The notes under the pieces: generated by a model
Database searches by the model: none
Seen by the model: only the letters and a program-made list of their open reading frames with translations
Told to the model about the DNA's origin: nothing
Shown here: in pieces, positions 36,194 through 47,140 of the stretch
Layout: each line of letters starts with the position of its first letter
Position numbering within the stretch: the stretch's first letter is position 1
NCBI RefSeq assembly: GCF_014356525.2
Contig: NC_052507.1
Coordinates: forward strand, 60,691,553 to 60,755,552
Source: Nilaparvata lugens
Taxonomy: Eukaryota > Arthropoda > Insecta > Hemiptera > Delphacidae
Length of the DNA: 64,000 nt
Direction: 5' to 3'
Program-made: the position numbers and the translations under genes

Positions 36194-39100
36194 GTTTATT
36201 TATATTAAAAGATATCCCTGAAGAAAAAATAGAATAGATAAAATATTATCTAGGCCCTGTTTCATAAGAGTTTAGACTTCCAGTTACATAGAAAAAATGC
36301 TCCTGTAGGCCTACATTATACGTACGTATAAGTACGTACGTACGGTACTTCAGGTCTATTGATTTATTGCGAAGGTCGTCGTACCGTGGATGTCTAGTAT
36401 GCGGGATTATTTTTTCTCCAATTATAAGGATAATTAAATTTTCATTTTCATGGAACAAGCCCCTGGTTTTCGAACTACATCACGATAACCACACATCGTA
36501 TAAAATAGGAATTTTTATTGTATATAGGCATATTGTATGTTTATTTGATGTTGAAGATGATAAACTCTTGCCTGTTGGACAGAAACATGATTTTATTGCG
36601 GTACGTGATAACAATTTTCGATGACTCAACAACTCAACTTTGTTATAGTCTAGACACTGTTTTTCCATGTCAAGAATAGGTACCGCAAAGTTATTATAAA
36701 TTTTTACGTCATGGAAAACAACATCAATTCCAATAACTTACACCAAGTTTTTTTTTAAAAGTACAATGAAAAGAATTTTCTGCTTTATCAGTGCAGAGCC
36801 TTTCTGTGATCAGTAATCATCCATTTAAACCATAGAGGAAAGATAGCATTAGCCTGTGCCATATTTTCTCTGTACGGTATGTTAGAAGTAAATACGATAT
36901 AAAGTAAGATATTACTTTTATCTGGAACACTAGAATTCTAGAATACCTGAACAGAAGTCTCAAAGTTATCATATAGGAATTATATTATTATACAGGAAAA
37001 ATACTTCACAATATATTTTATGGTACGTGCTAAAAAATTGTGCGCTGTAAGAATATATAACGTATGATTTCCACACAACATCAGTATCAGTGAAAATGAC
37101 TGGCACTGTGAAAATATAATTCCCATGGATTTTAATTGGAGTACTCCTTCTCAGCCCGAGCAAGAGAGTATGAATAGTCTCATTTGGACTTATGGGAATG
37201 ATATTCTCTCCGTATGGGACGCGTTCACTGACACTTATATGTGACAATCCAGCTTTGTTGATTCATTACCGTAGTGAAAAAAGATATGGCAGTGGATGTA
37301 GAATTTTTGAATGGTTATGAAGTCCATCTTTATCAGATTTCATGATTCATCAACTGCTTTGAAAAATATCAATATTCTATGAAAATATTTAATCAAAACT
37401 TCTTCCAAATAAGCTTTAACTTACAGTATAATAAACGTCGCTAAATTTGAGAAAAATATGATGCATGAAACCTATGAAAGACACTTGCTTGTAACCAACT
37501 TTATTCAGTTTTTATAATCTTCAAACATTCAATATGCTTAATAAGTGACCCTCACTATATACAGTTTTAAAATAATTCCACAGCCTCCACTGTGCATAGA
37601 TGACATAAATATAGCTATGTAACTATAAAAATTTAACGTAATTTTTATCTCTTTTCAATTAAATAAATTCAATAACTGCATATAATATCATAAAGGGAGT
37701 AAATATTACTTATTTAATCTTTGATAATACTTAGTTTTTTGAGATGGATTTGATGAAACCCATTATTATTAGAAAGATAAAATTTATAAAAATTTCTTTT
37801 TTTTTCACCTTTATCAATTGTGATAAAGTACTGAAATGATTCATACTGTGACAGTATTCATTCCTATTGTCTGGACAATATTTTTAGACATTAAACATTT
37901 TTAGTTTTTTCAATTTTAAAACATTATTGGAATGCATCCATACATTATAAAAGATTGCAATGAGATTGAAAATTATAATTCTGGTTTAATAAAAGCATTC
38001 GATGATTATTGTGACAGAATACTCATAAAATCATTGAAATCATTTTTATGTGACCACAAATTGTTTCTTTCCATGTTCTACTCACTTTATTCTGTGGAAT
38101 CTCAACCACAACTATGGCCGAGCTCTTTCAAATTAAAGTTGCTGTATTTAGATATCCAGCTGCTCAGTTTCAGGCTCTTCTAAAATCAAAATATAACAAT
38201 TGAATTGATACATCACACAAAAATCATCTATAGAATAGAATCATTCTCAAACATTTTTAAGCTCAATTAATTGCCTTTTCATTTTCCCAGTATTGGACCC
38301 AAGTTGAATTTTATTATTTCTATAGAATTTTTTTGGTTGTTGAATTATTTTATAACAATTAGAAATAATGAGTACCGTATAGGGTCTACTCATCATAGTT
38401 TGTAAACCACACTACTTTTTATGATTAGCAAAGAGTAACTGAATTCAACGGTCATTTTTATATACCGTTCAAATGTTTATATACCGTTCATTTTTATAAA
38501 CATTTGGTACGTTATAATTTTTTAAATCCATATACTGTTGATGGGAAAAGGTATTTTCCAGCTTTACATTAGTGAATTGCATCTTCAAATTCAATATATT
38601 TGTCAGATTACTTGTAAAAAACACATTTCAGAAAATTATTTTTTACTTATGCAACGTTTACATTTTTGCATTCTTTCCACTGTTGCAGGTCATTGGAAGT
38701 CACCGAACCTGGATTAAAAATTGCAGAAGTTGTTCATATTTACAAATTATCATAAAGTATACAGAAAATCTTACAAACAATCTTGACATTAATGATGTAT
38801 GGATTTTATTTGCTATTGAAGAACTGAGAAAATTAAAATATTTGTTTCTATATCAGTCTCTATTTTTTTCTGCCGCCTGTCTTTCAACTAAAGTGATTAC
38901 ATCTGTCAAGAGGCAGAAACTTTAATAAATTGAGAATTATCATTATTTATTTTATTCTCAATGGAAATGGTCCATTATTACGCTTGCAATACAAAATATA
39001 AGATGAGATACTATATATTATGTATTGTATAAGCACAATTATTGCACTTACATGTAATCACGGTATAAGTGATGCAAAATTAATTTTTCGCTTAAAATTC

Positions 39101-40006
39101 AGCTAATTAAGTCACGTGGCCGGGAAGTGGTTGTTTGCAGGGCGAGCATGATGTTTCCAGTCGAGGCTTTAGCCGAGACATGCAAGCCCTGCAAGAGACA
39201 TTCACGACCAAGTAACGTACGATATTTTATGTGAGTCAACTCATATTGTGATTGATAAGTAGTAGGCTTTCGATTTCATGTATTATTGGAGCTTATGGTA
39301 AGCCTCCATAGAGTCTCAATTATTTAGGTGAATATAGCAGCTGTATGTCAGTTGATAGCAGCTTACATGACAAATTTCAAAGAGGAATTGAAACAAAATA
39401 CAGTGCTAGTTTTAATTTTTTATATCCAACCTACCTTTTGGGAAAGTCGATCTTAAAATAATCATGAAAAATATTCTATTATTACTGAATAATCAGCCAA
39501 GATCCTTATGATTGACATTCCAATTCCCATTCTCATTCAGATAACGAATCTGCAATCAAAAAAATCATATTTCAATGACAGGAATATTTTGAGAGTAGAG
39601 TAGCCTACTTAATGGTTGATAAATGTTTTTGTAGATTATATCATTTTCTAACCATTCCAAAATCATTTGTGCTTACCAAGACCTATAAAATAGGTAACAT
39701 AGGTGGTCCTGCTAAGACCCACAAATAATAATAATAATAATAATAATAAGGCCCACTAATCTTTCTTGATTGTTGAAAGTTCTGAATCTGATACTCTCAG
39801 AATATCTGATAGCATTGAACAAAGTATGAATTAAATTATACAAAATACATAATAGCCCATCAGATTGTTCTATCCTGATCGGATCAACTTATATTGAACA
39901 TCATTGAACAATAAGATTGTATTCTATACTCCAGAATCAATGTTTATTAGAAGAGCTGCATCATAGTAACTTACACATTAATCGGAAAAGTATTGCACAA
40001 AACATT
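36194..40006. other. AT-rich noncoding stretch
   Basis: No gene is recognised. MITE-end-like sequence TAGGCCCTGTTTCATAAG is at 36250. A short ACGT-rich palindromic run (ACGTACGTATAAGTACGTACGTACG) lies near 36320-36344. A 24-bp (AAT)n microsatellite is at about 39727-39750. Open frames such as 38572-38925 lack any domain and begin without a supported start. Confidence 0.55.
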
Positions 40007-40624
40007 TTTCGCCACACTGCACAGAAAGCAGCTGTTTTCCAGTCCCTACGTAGATCTGAAAGACCTTGTTTGCAGACGACGTCAGAAAGGGTTTCTTTTC
40101 CGGTCTAGGCCAGAAAGTTGTCTCTTTCCAGCCGCTTATGGCTGGAAACAACGCGCTAATTATTATTAATAAGTCATCCGCTAGATCGGGCGAGTGTCCA
40201 CTTTCATAATAAGCTGAAGTCGCCATGATTTTAGTTCCAGTTTCGAATCAAACTAATTCGCTTCGCAACCAGTTTTATTCAATTATTTATTGTTGATTAG
40301 TGCATTCCGAATTTTCAAAAATGCTTGAAGATGACTGTGGTATTCCAAGTGAAATTTTAAAAGAATCTGAAATCCTGACTGCAAATCTTCTACCACTAAA
40401 ATCAAGAGATAGGTACGATAGCTTAACGAGTATTCTTTATTTTGTATTCTTTATTTATTTTGTCAGCAATACCTGTAGTGTGGCGAAAAATATCGTTCGC
40501 ACCACGGGCAAAAATGTTTTTCCAGCTCTCAATCTTTTCTAGTCCTCGGCCTACGGCCTCGGACTTGAAAACCGATTTCGAGCTGGAAAAATCTCATTTT
40601 CTGCTCTAGGTGCGAAATATACTA
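40007..40624 (+). repeat. tandem duplication, copy 1
   Basis: This 618-bp unit begins TTTCGCCACACTGCACAG and ends in GGTGCGAAATATACTA. It is repeated at 40625-41222 with high identity and a few indels; copy 2 is about 23 bp shorter overall. The unit holds a GC-richer presumed upstream region, an ATG-initiated short frame (40321) resembling the start of a Crypton-like tyrosine recombinase, and at its end a nested inverted repeat (40478-40635). Confidence 0.8.
40321..40542 (+). pseudogene. putative 5' exon of a Crypton-like tyrosine recombinase, copy 1
   Basis: From ATG 40321 the frame reads MLEDDCGIPSEILKESEIL, then TANLLPLKSRDRYDSL. The ILxESExxxxNLLPxKSRxRY pattern is like the N-terminus of eukaryotic tyrosine-recombinase (Crypton-derived) proteins common in arthropods. 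After RYD the sequence no longer fits that family and becomes hydrophobic and unrelated. A donor-like AG|GTACGA falls at the same place, which would make this a first coding exon cut off from its downstream exons. No catalytic R-H-R-Y core is present in the window. The assignment rests on a short motif and is tentative. Confidence 0.35.
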
Positions 40625-40635
40625 TTTCGCCACAC
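40478..40635. repeat. nested inverted repeat at duplication junction
   Basis: The outer arms are GTGTGGCGAAA..ATAT.TTCGCACC and the complementary GGTGCGAAATATACTATTTCGCCACAC. The inner arms are TTTTCCAGCTC and GAGCTGGAAAA, around the GC-rich hairpin TCCTCGGCCTACGGCCTCGGA. A partial second copy is at 41073-41222. The outer arm is also the boundary of the 618-bp tandem unit. Confidence 0.7.
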
Positions 40636-41222
40636 TGCACAGAAAACAGCTGTTTTCCAGTCCCTACGTAGATCTGAAAGACCTTGTTTGCAGACGACGT
40701 CAGAAAAGGGTTTCTTTTCCGGGCTAGGCCAGAAAGTTGTCTCTTTCCAGCCGCTCATGGAAGTAATTAATAAGTCATCCGCTAGATCGGGCGAGTGGCC
40801 ACTTTCATCATCAGCTAAAGTCGCCATGATTTCAGTTCCAGTTTCGAATCAAACTAATTCGCTTCGCAACCAGTTTTTATTATTGATTAGTGCATTCCGA
40901 ATTTTCAAAAATGCTTGAAGATGACTGTGGTATTCCAAGTGAAATTTTAAAAGAATCTGAAATCCTGACTGCAAATCTTCTAACACTAAAATCAAGAGAT
41001 AGGTACGATAGCTTAACGAGTATTCTTTATTTTGTATTCTTTAGACTATTTATTTTGTCAGCAATACCTGTAGTGTGGAGAAAAATATCGTTCGCACCAC
41101 GGGCAAAAATGTTTTTCCAGCTCTCAATCTTTTCTAGTCCTCGGCCTACGGCCTCGGACTTGAAAACCGATTTCGAGCTGGAAAAATCTCATTTTCTGCT
41201 CTAGGTGCGAAATATACTATTT
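40625..41222 (+). repeat. tandem duplication, copy 2
   Basis: Near-identical to 40007-40624. Differences include loss of the TGGAAACAACGCGC segment, a shortened T/A stretch before the ATG, an added AGACT near 41043, and GTGTGGCG changed to GTGTGGAG at 41073. The right end stops inside the inverted repeat (CTATTTGATAATG). Confidence 0.8.
40911..41204 (+). pseudogene. putative 5' exon of a Crypton-like tyrosine recombinase, copy 2
   Basis: Same start as copy 1 (MLEDDCGIPSEILKESEIL) with one visible change, LLPLKS to LLTLKS, in the motif that defines the resemblance. The frame then continues into unrelated sequence up to 41204. It looks like a decaying duplicate of copy 1. Confidence 0.35.
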
Positions 41223-41400
41223 GATAATGTCTGTCAAATTGTTTTGGATCCATACAACTTTATGACATTGTGTAACTTAAGTGGGAAGTTGCACCGAACT
41301 AAAAAATTTATTCACCAAGCTTTCAGTTTGTATTAAAATTCAAGATGAATAAGAAAATGTAATCTCAAAATCTATGAATTCAGGGCTACTTTCTTGTATC

Positions 41401-41540
41401 TATAAACTATAATTATAGTACCCTCTGAAATTAATAAAATAATAGAATAAGAATACAAATTATAACTAACATATTACAACTTTGTATCTTTATTCTATTA
41501 TGTTATTAATTTCAAAGGGTACTATAATTATATTTTATAA
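41401..41540. mobile_element. foldback/MITE-like element
   Basis: Arms of about 60 bp with AACTATAATTATAGTACCC at the outer end and GAAATTAATAAAATAATAGA inside; the complement runs from 41479 to 41540. The arms differ by a few substitutions. It shares the GTACCCT end motif with the other foldbacks. Confidence 0.6.
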
Positions 41541-41908
41541 ATAAAAAATGTAAATCTGGTATTTCAGGTTTTCTTGGTATCATTGAATGCTCCTTGATAT
41601 TTCAAAATAAGATTCGTACAAGAAGGCATAGATGTGAAGGAAAACATGAAATAATAAAATGAATAATAATGAAATGCATGCGCACTAGACATCTAGCATA
41701 TTAAAGTTTATACCATTCAGATAATACAAGGTTCAAAGTTTTCATCGGCCAATAAAGAGAACAATTAGGTATTGGATTTTTTACAAAGTTTGAAGTGGAC
41801 TTCAAATGTCGAACTCTCACAATCCATAATTTGAATATATCACTATAGGCTACTAATTTTTATTTAAGCATTTCGATAGGTATATTTGAAAGTTGAATAT
41901 TACAAAAA

Positions 41909-42015
41909 TACCAGTATCGTACCCTTATTTTATTTTGACACTTGATAATGGCAAGTTTAGCCAAAACTAGTCGTGCTTGGAATAAAAGAAAATAAGGGTA
42001 CCGTAGGTACTGGTA
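41909..42015. mobile_element. foldback element with hammerhead-like core
   Basis: The outer arms are TACCAGTATCGTACCCTTAT and a near complement ending in TACTGGTA. The centre reads CTTGATAATGGCAAGTTTAGCCAAAACTAGTCGTG on the plus strand: a hammerhead-like layout (UGAUAA, stem II UGGC/GCC, AAAA) with core changes at positions that should be G. Confidence 0.55.
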
Positions 42016-43011
42016 CTAGTAACCTATTATTTGCTATTATATCACTACCAATTGGGATAATTGAGATCCAACTCCTCGTCCTATAAGTTTTGAATAAATA
42101 TTATAATCTATCACAAATAATATTTTATATCAAGTGGGCTATAGGTCTATAGGTATATTATAGTAGGCCTATCAGATTTAGGTTTGTACAAATTACAGAG
42201 ATGTCCTCTGACTTCACTTTACAAGCTTTTTTCGTCCCTCCAGTGCAGTTGTTCTTATTTATTCAATTGACGGGGAGTAGCGTCCCTGGAGTACCTGAGT
42301 TAGACTGGACAAGGAGGTTCCTTTCATTTTGAATCCATATTTGAATAATTAATCATGATATTTAATCATATAGTTCCATGAATTGAAGAAAATCATTGAA
42401 TTCTGAATAATAATTAATTCAATTATTGGTGTGAGTTCAACTTTATTAGTAATTATCAGATAAATGAATCCTAGTTTTAAAAGTGAAGATTCTTACCTTT
42501 CAGCTTATGAATAAACAACTCACTTCCAGTTTGATGAGTTTGAACATTCTCAAGTTATTCCTGTGATCATCCCACTGGAATATGGGAAGGCTCCAAGAAC
42601 TTCAACCCATTGTCATTCCTCGATGTCCTTCCTGCAAAAATGGAATGCAAGATTGATAACTTGATGTATTGAATTTATGAAATTAATAATAAGCAATTAA
42701 GAATATTAAGGTGGAAAAAAAATCTCAGTATCACATATTGGGCCCATTGCATGTTACATGTTACATCCACGTTGTGGAACTGAGAATGTATTTTTCAGTT
42801 CTATATTAATAAGGAGAAATTTCACAAAATATCGATGTCTAGTGTGAAGTTCAATGAAGAATCTTTCAACAGTATACAGTCTCGAGAATTACAATACAAT
42901 CAAAGATTTATAGGCTGTAGTAGAGGTGAATTTGTAATACTGTGACAGATATCCATTTGTAATAAAACGATTTCAAATTATTGTCACAACCTCTGATTTA
43001 TCAAAACATAT
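42016..43011. other. noncoding stretch
   Basis: No gene, repeat or regulatory pattern that I can support. Confidence 0.6.
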
Positions 43012-43013
43012 TA

Positions 43014-43284
43014 TCATAGAGAAACAATAGCGTAAGTAGATATCCCATGGTATAGGGAATTTATGTCGCAACTTTTACTGTTATCTCAAGCCGATTATTG
43101 TCAATTTTTACTGTTTTTTTGGGATGAGAGTGTAGGAACGGCACAATTTGAGAGACTACCAGCGTCACACAGCTGCATGGAAAAGAACTACGTGAACTAT
43201 CTATCGGCTTGGGATAACAGTAAAAGTTGCGACATAAACGCCCTATACCATGGGATATCTACTTACGCTATTGTTTCTCTATGA
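43014..43284. mobile_element. TA-target MITE, copy 1 (Tc1/mariner-like)
   Basis: A 271-bp element flanked by TA (43012-43013 and 43285-43286) with TIRs of about 80 bp that start TCATAGAGAAACAATAGCG and end in the complement. The arms contain AAGTAGATATCCCATGG and GCAACTTTTACTGTTATC. A unique core of about 100 bp separates them. TA duplication and the absence of an ORF fit a non-autonomous Tc1/mariner-type element. The 73-codon frame at 43063-43284 is a translation of the MITE. Confidence 0.75.
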
Positions 43285-43516
43285 TATTATTTAAGAGAAT
43301 AATTTGAAAATAACGGTGGAGAATTGGAGCTAGATTTTCAAATGATTCAATAGATAAGTGATTCTGAAAACTCTTTCTTTAAAATTGAAAAAACAGAAAA
43401 AAATTTATGCAGATAGAATTTGTTTAAACCAATGACGTGAGTTTCTGTTTATGTATTCTCGAACATTGAAGGAAAGCTATGATATTCAATAAATCAATTG
43501 AATGAAATACATAGTA

Positions 43517-44099
43517 TCCAGTATTGATCATCACTAGAAGATTTATTCTCAACTTATGACATTTTGCCTTTGACTGGGCATTATAATTGACAAATCATCA
43601 CCAATTTAAAATATTGACACAAGACATGAACCCTTGATTGATTGTATTGTCATTGTTTACTGTATACTATCATAGAGAAACGATAGCATAAGTAGATATC
43701 CCATGGTATAGGGCGTTTATGTCGCAACTTTTACTGTTATCTCAAGCCGATAGTTCACATAGTTCTTTCCTATGCAGCTGTGTGACGCTGGTAGTCTCTC
43801 AAATTGTGCCGTTCATACACTATCACCCCAACAAAAAAGTAAAAATTGACAATAATCGACAGTAATCGGCTTGAGATAACAGTAAAAATTGCGACATAAA
43901 TTCCCTATACCATGGGATATCTACTTACGCTATTGTTTCTCTATGATAGTATACAGTAAACAATGACAATACAATCAATCAAGGGTTCATGTCTTGTATC
44001 AATATTTTAAATTGGAAATGATTTTTCAATTATAATGCCCAGTCAGAGACAAAATTTCATAAGTTGAGAATAAATCTTCTAGTGATGATCAATACTGGA
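43517..44099. repeat. 583-bp palindrome with a MITE at its exact centre
   Basis: The outer arms 43517-43669 and 43947-44099 are each 153 bp and complementary, with a few mismatches. They begin TCCAGTATTGATCATCACTA and meet the inner MITE at GTATAC-TA. Removing the MITE and one TA leaves GTATACTAGTATAC at the junction, a perfect palindrome centre. The outer palindrome is probably itself a MITE or foldback; its own TSD is not clear. Confidence 0.75.
43670..43946. mobile_element. TA-target MITE, copy 2
   Basis: A 277-bp element flanked by TA at 43668-43669 and 43947-43948 with the same TIRs as copy 1. Its asymmetric core is inverted relative to copy 1 (GTGTGACGCTGGTAGTCTC here against the complement there), so this is an independent insertion or an inverted duplicate 385 bp away. 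Confidence 0.75.
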
Positions 44100-44149
44100 C
44101 ATTCTCAGTGAAGAATCCCCCAGAAAAAGACGCACTCTATCACACACTT

Positions 44150-44345
44150 GACAAAAAAGAAGGCAACCAATTTGAGGCTGAATCGTGTGGTCATTTCCGC
44201 CAACAATGAGAGAGGCTGAGTGTTTTGGGGGGTTGTAGGGGGTGAATAGGGGGGAGACTCGCCCCCCCTGACGTCACAGACTGATGACAGAGGAGTATAG
44301 AGAGGCGCCAGTCGGCGATGAAATTGAAAGGATGCGGTCACGTTT
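44150..44345. promoter_or_regulatory. G-rich patch with perfect CRE, left flank of polypurine tract
   Basis: Contains a perfect palindromic CRE (TGACGTCA, 44269-44276) next to runs of G and C (GGGGGG near 44227-44253 and CCCCCCC near 44262). CpG density is above the surroundings. A regulatory role is inferred only. Confidence 0.3.
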
Positions 44346-44469
44346 CTCAAAAATGAATCAGTTCATCAAGGCTGATGATGATGATGAAATGTTGCACTGT
44401 TGCCACAAATAACAGTCTACTGTGGATGGGGTGGGGGCTGGTGATGAGATAAGAGTGCTGATAGATGTG

Positions 44470-45560
44470 GAGTAGGGCGGGAGTTGGGAGGAGGAGGAGG
44501 AGTAGGAGGAGGACGAGGTAGGGTGAGAGTATGAGGTGGAGAAGGAGGAGGAGGAGGAGGTGGAAAAGGAAGAGAAGGAGGAGGAAAAGGAAGTGGTGGA
44601 GGAGAAAGATGATATGAAGGTGGTAAAGAAGAAGGGAGCGGGGAAAGTAGGATGAAAAGGGGATGGAGTAAGAGGAGGAGGAGGATGAGGAGAAATGCAG
44701 AGAAGTAGGAGGAAAAAAGGAGAAGAAAAGAGAGAGATGATGAATGAGAAATAGGAGAAAGGGGAGGAAGAAGAAGGAGAAGGTGGATTGAGGAACGGGA
44801 GGTGAAGGGAGAACAAAAGAGGAGGTGCTGGAGAATAAGAAGAAACTAGAACAAGTAGAAGTTGTTGGAACAGGAAAAAGAGGGGAAGAAGGAATAGAAG
44901 AGTGTGTACAGAAAGAAAGAATAGTGGAGTTTAGGATGAGGAACAAAGATGAGAAAATGATTGAGGAGAAAAGGGAGATGATGATGAAGAAGGAGAAGTT
45001 GCTGAAGATTTTATTTTTCTTCAGGAAGAAGTGGAAGACAAAAAATGAGTATAAAAAGTGAAAGAAAGTGTAAAACAGATGTGGTGGATAAAGATTTCGG
45101 AAGAGTAGATGAAGGACAGCTAGAGAAGAATGATTCGGAAAGAAGAGTGTTGCTATTTTTAGGAAAACAGGAGAAAACTAGTAGTAATCGAGGGAGAAGA
45201 ATACGAAGAGGAGATGTGAGTAAATGGGTGGTTGAAGAGAAGAAGGGTACAAAGAGAAGAGAGGATGAGGAAGTGGAGGAGCAGGGAAAAAAGGGTGGAG
45301 AAGCAGGAGAAGGACAAGAAGAAGAAAGAAGACGAGGACGAAGGACAAGAGTGAGGTGAAGGAGAATGGGAAGGAGGGGGAGGAGGAAGAAAAGGAGGAT
45401 GTAGAAGAGTAGGAAGAGGAGAAGTATGAAGAGAAAAATCAGGAGGAGGAGGATGAGGATTATGAAGAGGAAGAGGAGAAGAAACAGGAGGATGATGAGA
45501 GGAAGAGAAGGAGGAAGTGCAGGAAGAAGAAGCCGAGGAGGAGCAGCAGGAGGAGGAAGA
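44470..45560 (+). repeat. ~1.1-kb polypurine tract (GA-rich)
   Basis: The plus strand is almost all purine, built from irregular AGG, GAA and GGA units with scattered T and very few C. It is not a perfect microsatellite. Both strands stay open over long distances because few stops can form: K/E/R-rich frames on plus and S/L/F/P-rich frames on minus (44347-44946, 45011-45805). I regard these as artefacts. The tract has mirror-repeat stretches and could form H-DNA or triplex. Confidence 0.75.
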
Positions 45561-45599
45561 GAAAAGAAAATTAAAGAAAAGCCAGCGGAAAATCGTGGT

Positions 45600-45880
45600 A
45601 GCGAAAGTGAATGGTATCTATGGCAACAGGAGCCGACGACCAGAGAGAGCCATCTTGGGGAGTGTTCCCTCTCCCTCACTCCTCCCTCCACCTCCTCCTG
45701 TGGACCCTCCTGCCTGATCAATACCCCAGCATACACTGTTGCCAAGTTTTGCATTCCTCTCAGTTTTGTACAGGACTCCTCCTCGCCTGTGATGGGCCGC
45801 CTCAACGGGCTTCATTACATTTGTGTGGTTTCACGCAATTTCGACGCTTTGAAAAACATCTCATCTTAATGATGATCACT
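45600..45880 (+). promoter_or_regulatory. candidate regulatory/promoter patch with RFX X-box-like site
   Basis: GTATCTATGGCAAC at 45614-45627 is close to the RFX X-box consensus (GTNRCC, AT, RGYAAC type), a marker of ciliary gene promoters. GCCATCTTGG follows at about 45646. Base composition is balanced with several CpGs. An open plus-strand frame runs to 45869, but its N-terminal part is only the purine tract. No gene is identified downstream. Confidence 0.3.
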
Positions 45881-45910
45881 GATGAGATGTATTTCAGATA
45901 GCATGTTTGT

Positions 45911-46257
45911 ATTTCCCAACGAACTGCAATTTTCCTTTTCAAACTTCAATAAATGTTGGATTTGGATGATTGAATTTCTCACCGAACTGAGTTTTCCTCT
46001 TCAAACTTCAATAAATGTCTGATTTTGTCAGTGGTCGTTTAATCATTAACGCTTGATCAGGAAAAAAACCAGGAAAATTTCTTAAAAAGTCGAGATACAT
46101 TTTGATTTGATCGGGCATTGAAATCAGGAAAAAACCAGGAAGATTTTGAAAAAAGTCGAGAAACATTTTGATTTGATCGGCCATGAAATAAGGAAAAACT
46201 CAGGAAAATTTTGAAAACAGCCAAGATTCATTTTGATTCGATCGGTTATTGAAATCA
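45911..46257 (+). repeat. two adjacent tandem repeats (63-bp x2 and ~66-bp x3)
   Basis: The first array (45911-46025) has two units of about 63 bp containing AACTTCAATAAATGT. The second (46059-46257) has three units of 65-67 bp starting AGGAAAAA(A)CCAGGAA and containing ACATTTTGATTTGATCGG. Both are noncoding local duplications. Confidence 0.7.
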
Positions 46258-46950
46258 TTACAGTATGCAGTGAGAAGGATGATTGATGTCATTATAGTTT
46301 TCAACCGTCTGTTCATATTAGTTAGTCTCATTCATTTCCCCGATTTAGTTCATTTCATTCATTCATAGATAAAGAGGGTTTCATTTTTCAATGTTTCAAT
46401 TGAGATCTGTTGCGTTGGTTTGTTTGTTAGGATCAAACTCTTATGAATAATAACTAGAAATGTTGTACAGAGTCTTGCAATTTTTCAGAGGCCAAAAAGC
46501 TCTTTCAGTATCTGATTCTTGATTTTTAGAAAATGACTTCGAAACATCCTGGAAATCTTTACATTCATAATATATTCGATTTGAGAGGAATATACTTCAA
46601 TTAAATTTCTCATTAGTCTTCTTTCAATATCACTGGGAATGCAGGGTACAAGAACGGACGAAAAGAGATAGTTAACCGATTCTAATATTTCTTTGTAGAA
46701 GGATGATTTTTGATGCATCTTTCCTTGGAAATATTCACTGTAGTTTACAGAGAATACTGACATAATATTATATTGTTTCTCTCAGAGAAATAAATTGAGA
46801 ATTCTCGTCTAACCATTTGAGCTGAGTTCATTTTTCCTGTATCTGAACAGTGGCAAATTTGTTTCATCTATTAAATCATCATCAGACCAATCACGTATTC
46901 AATTGTTTTATTTATAATCTTTCATTCATCCCTTTGGAGAAAATTTTCTA

Positions 46951-47140
46951 AAGAAGGTAATCGATTTCTTTCTCCAATTTTATTGAAGAAAATAATTAAT
47001 TATTCGAGGCGATAATCAATTCCTTTTTCTAGCTTTGTGAAAAATTATAAGAAGGTAAATCGATCTATTTTTCCAATTTTATTGAAGAAAGTAAACATTT
47101 GAGAGATAATCAATTCCTTTTTCTAGTTTTGTGAAGGAAA
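46951..47140 (+). repeat. two-copy ~98-bp tandem repeat
   Basis: Units begin AAGAAGGTAA at 46951 and 47049. Each holds CCAATTTTATTGAAGAAA and GATAATCAATTCCTTTTTC. Noncoding. Confidence 0.65.

Noticed and set aside
44347..45869. Long open frames on both strands (for example about 200 and 264 codons on minus, 147 on plus)
   Set aside because: They are translations of the polypurine tract, with S/L/F/P- or K/E/R-only composition and no domain. Purine-only DNA rarely forms stops.
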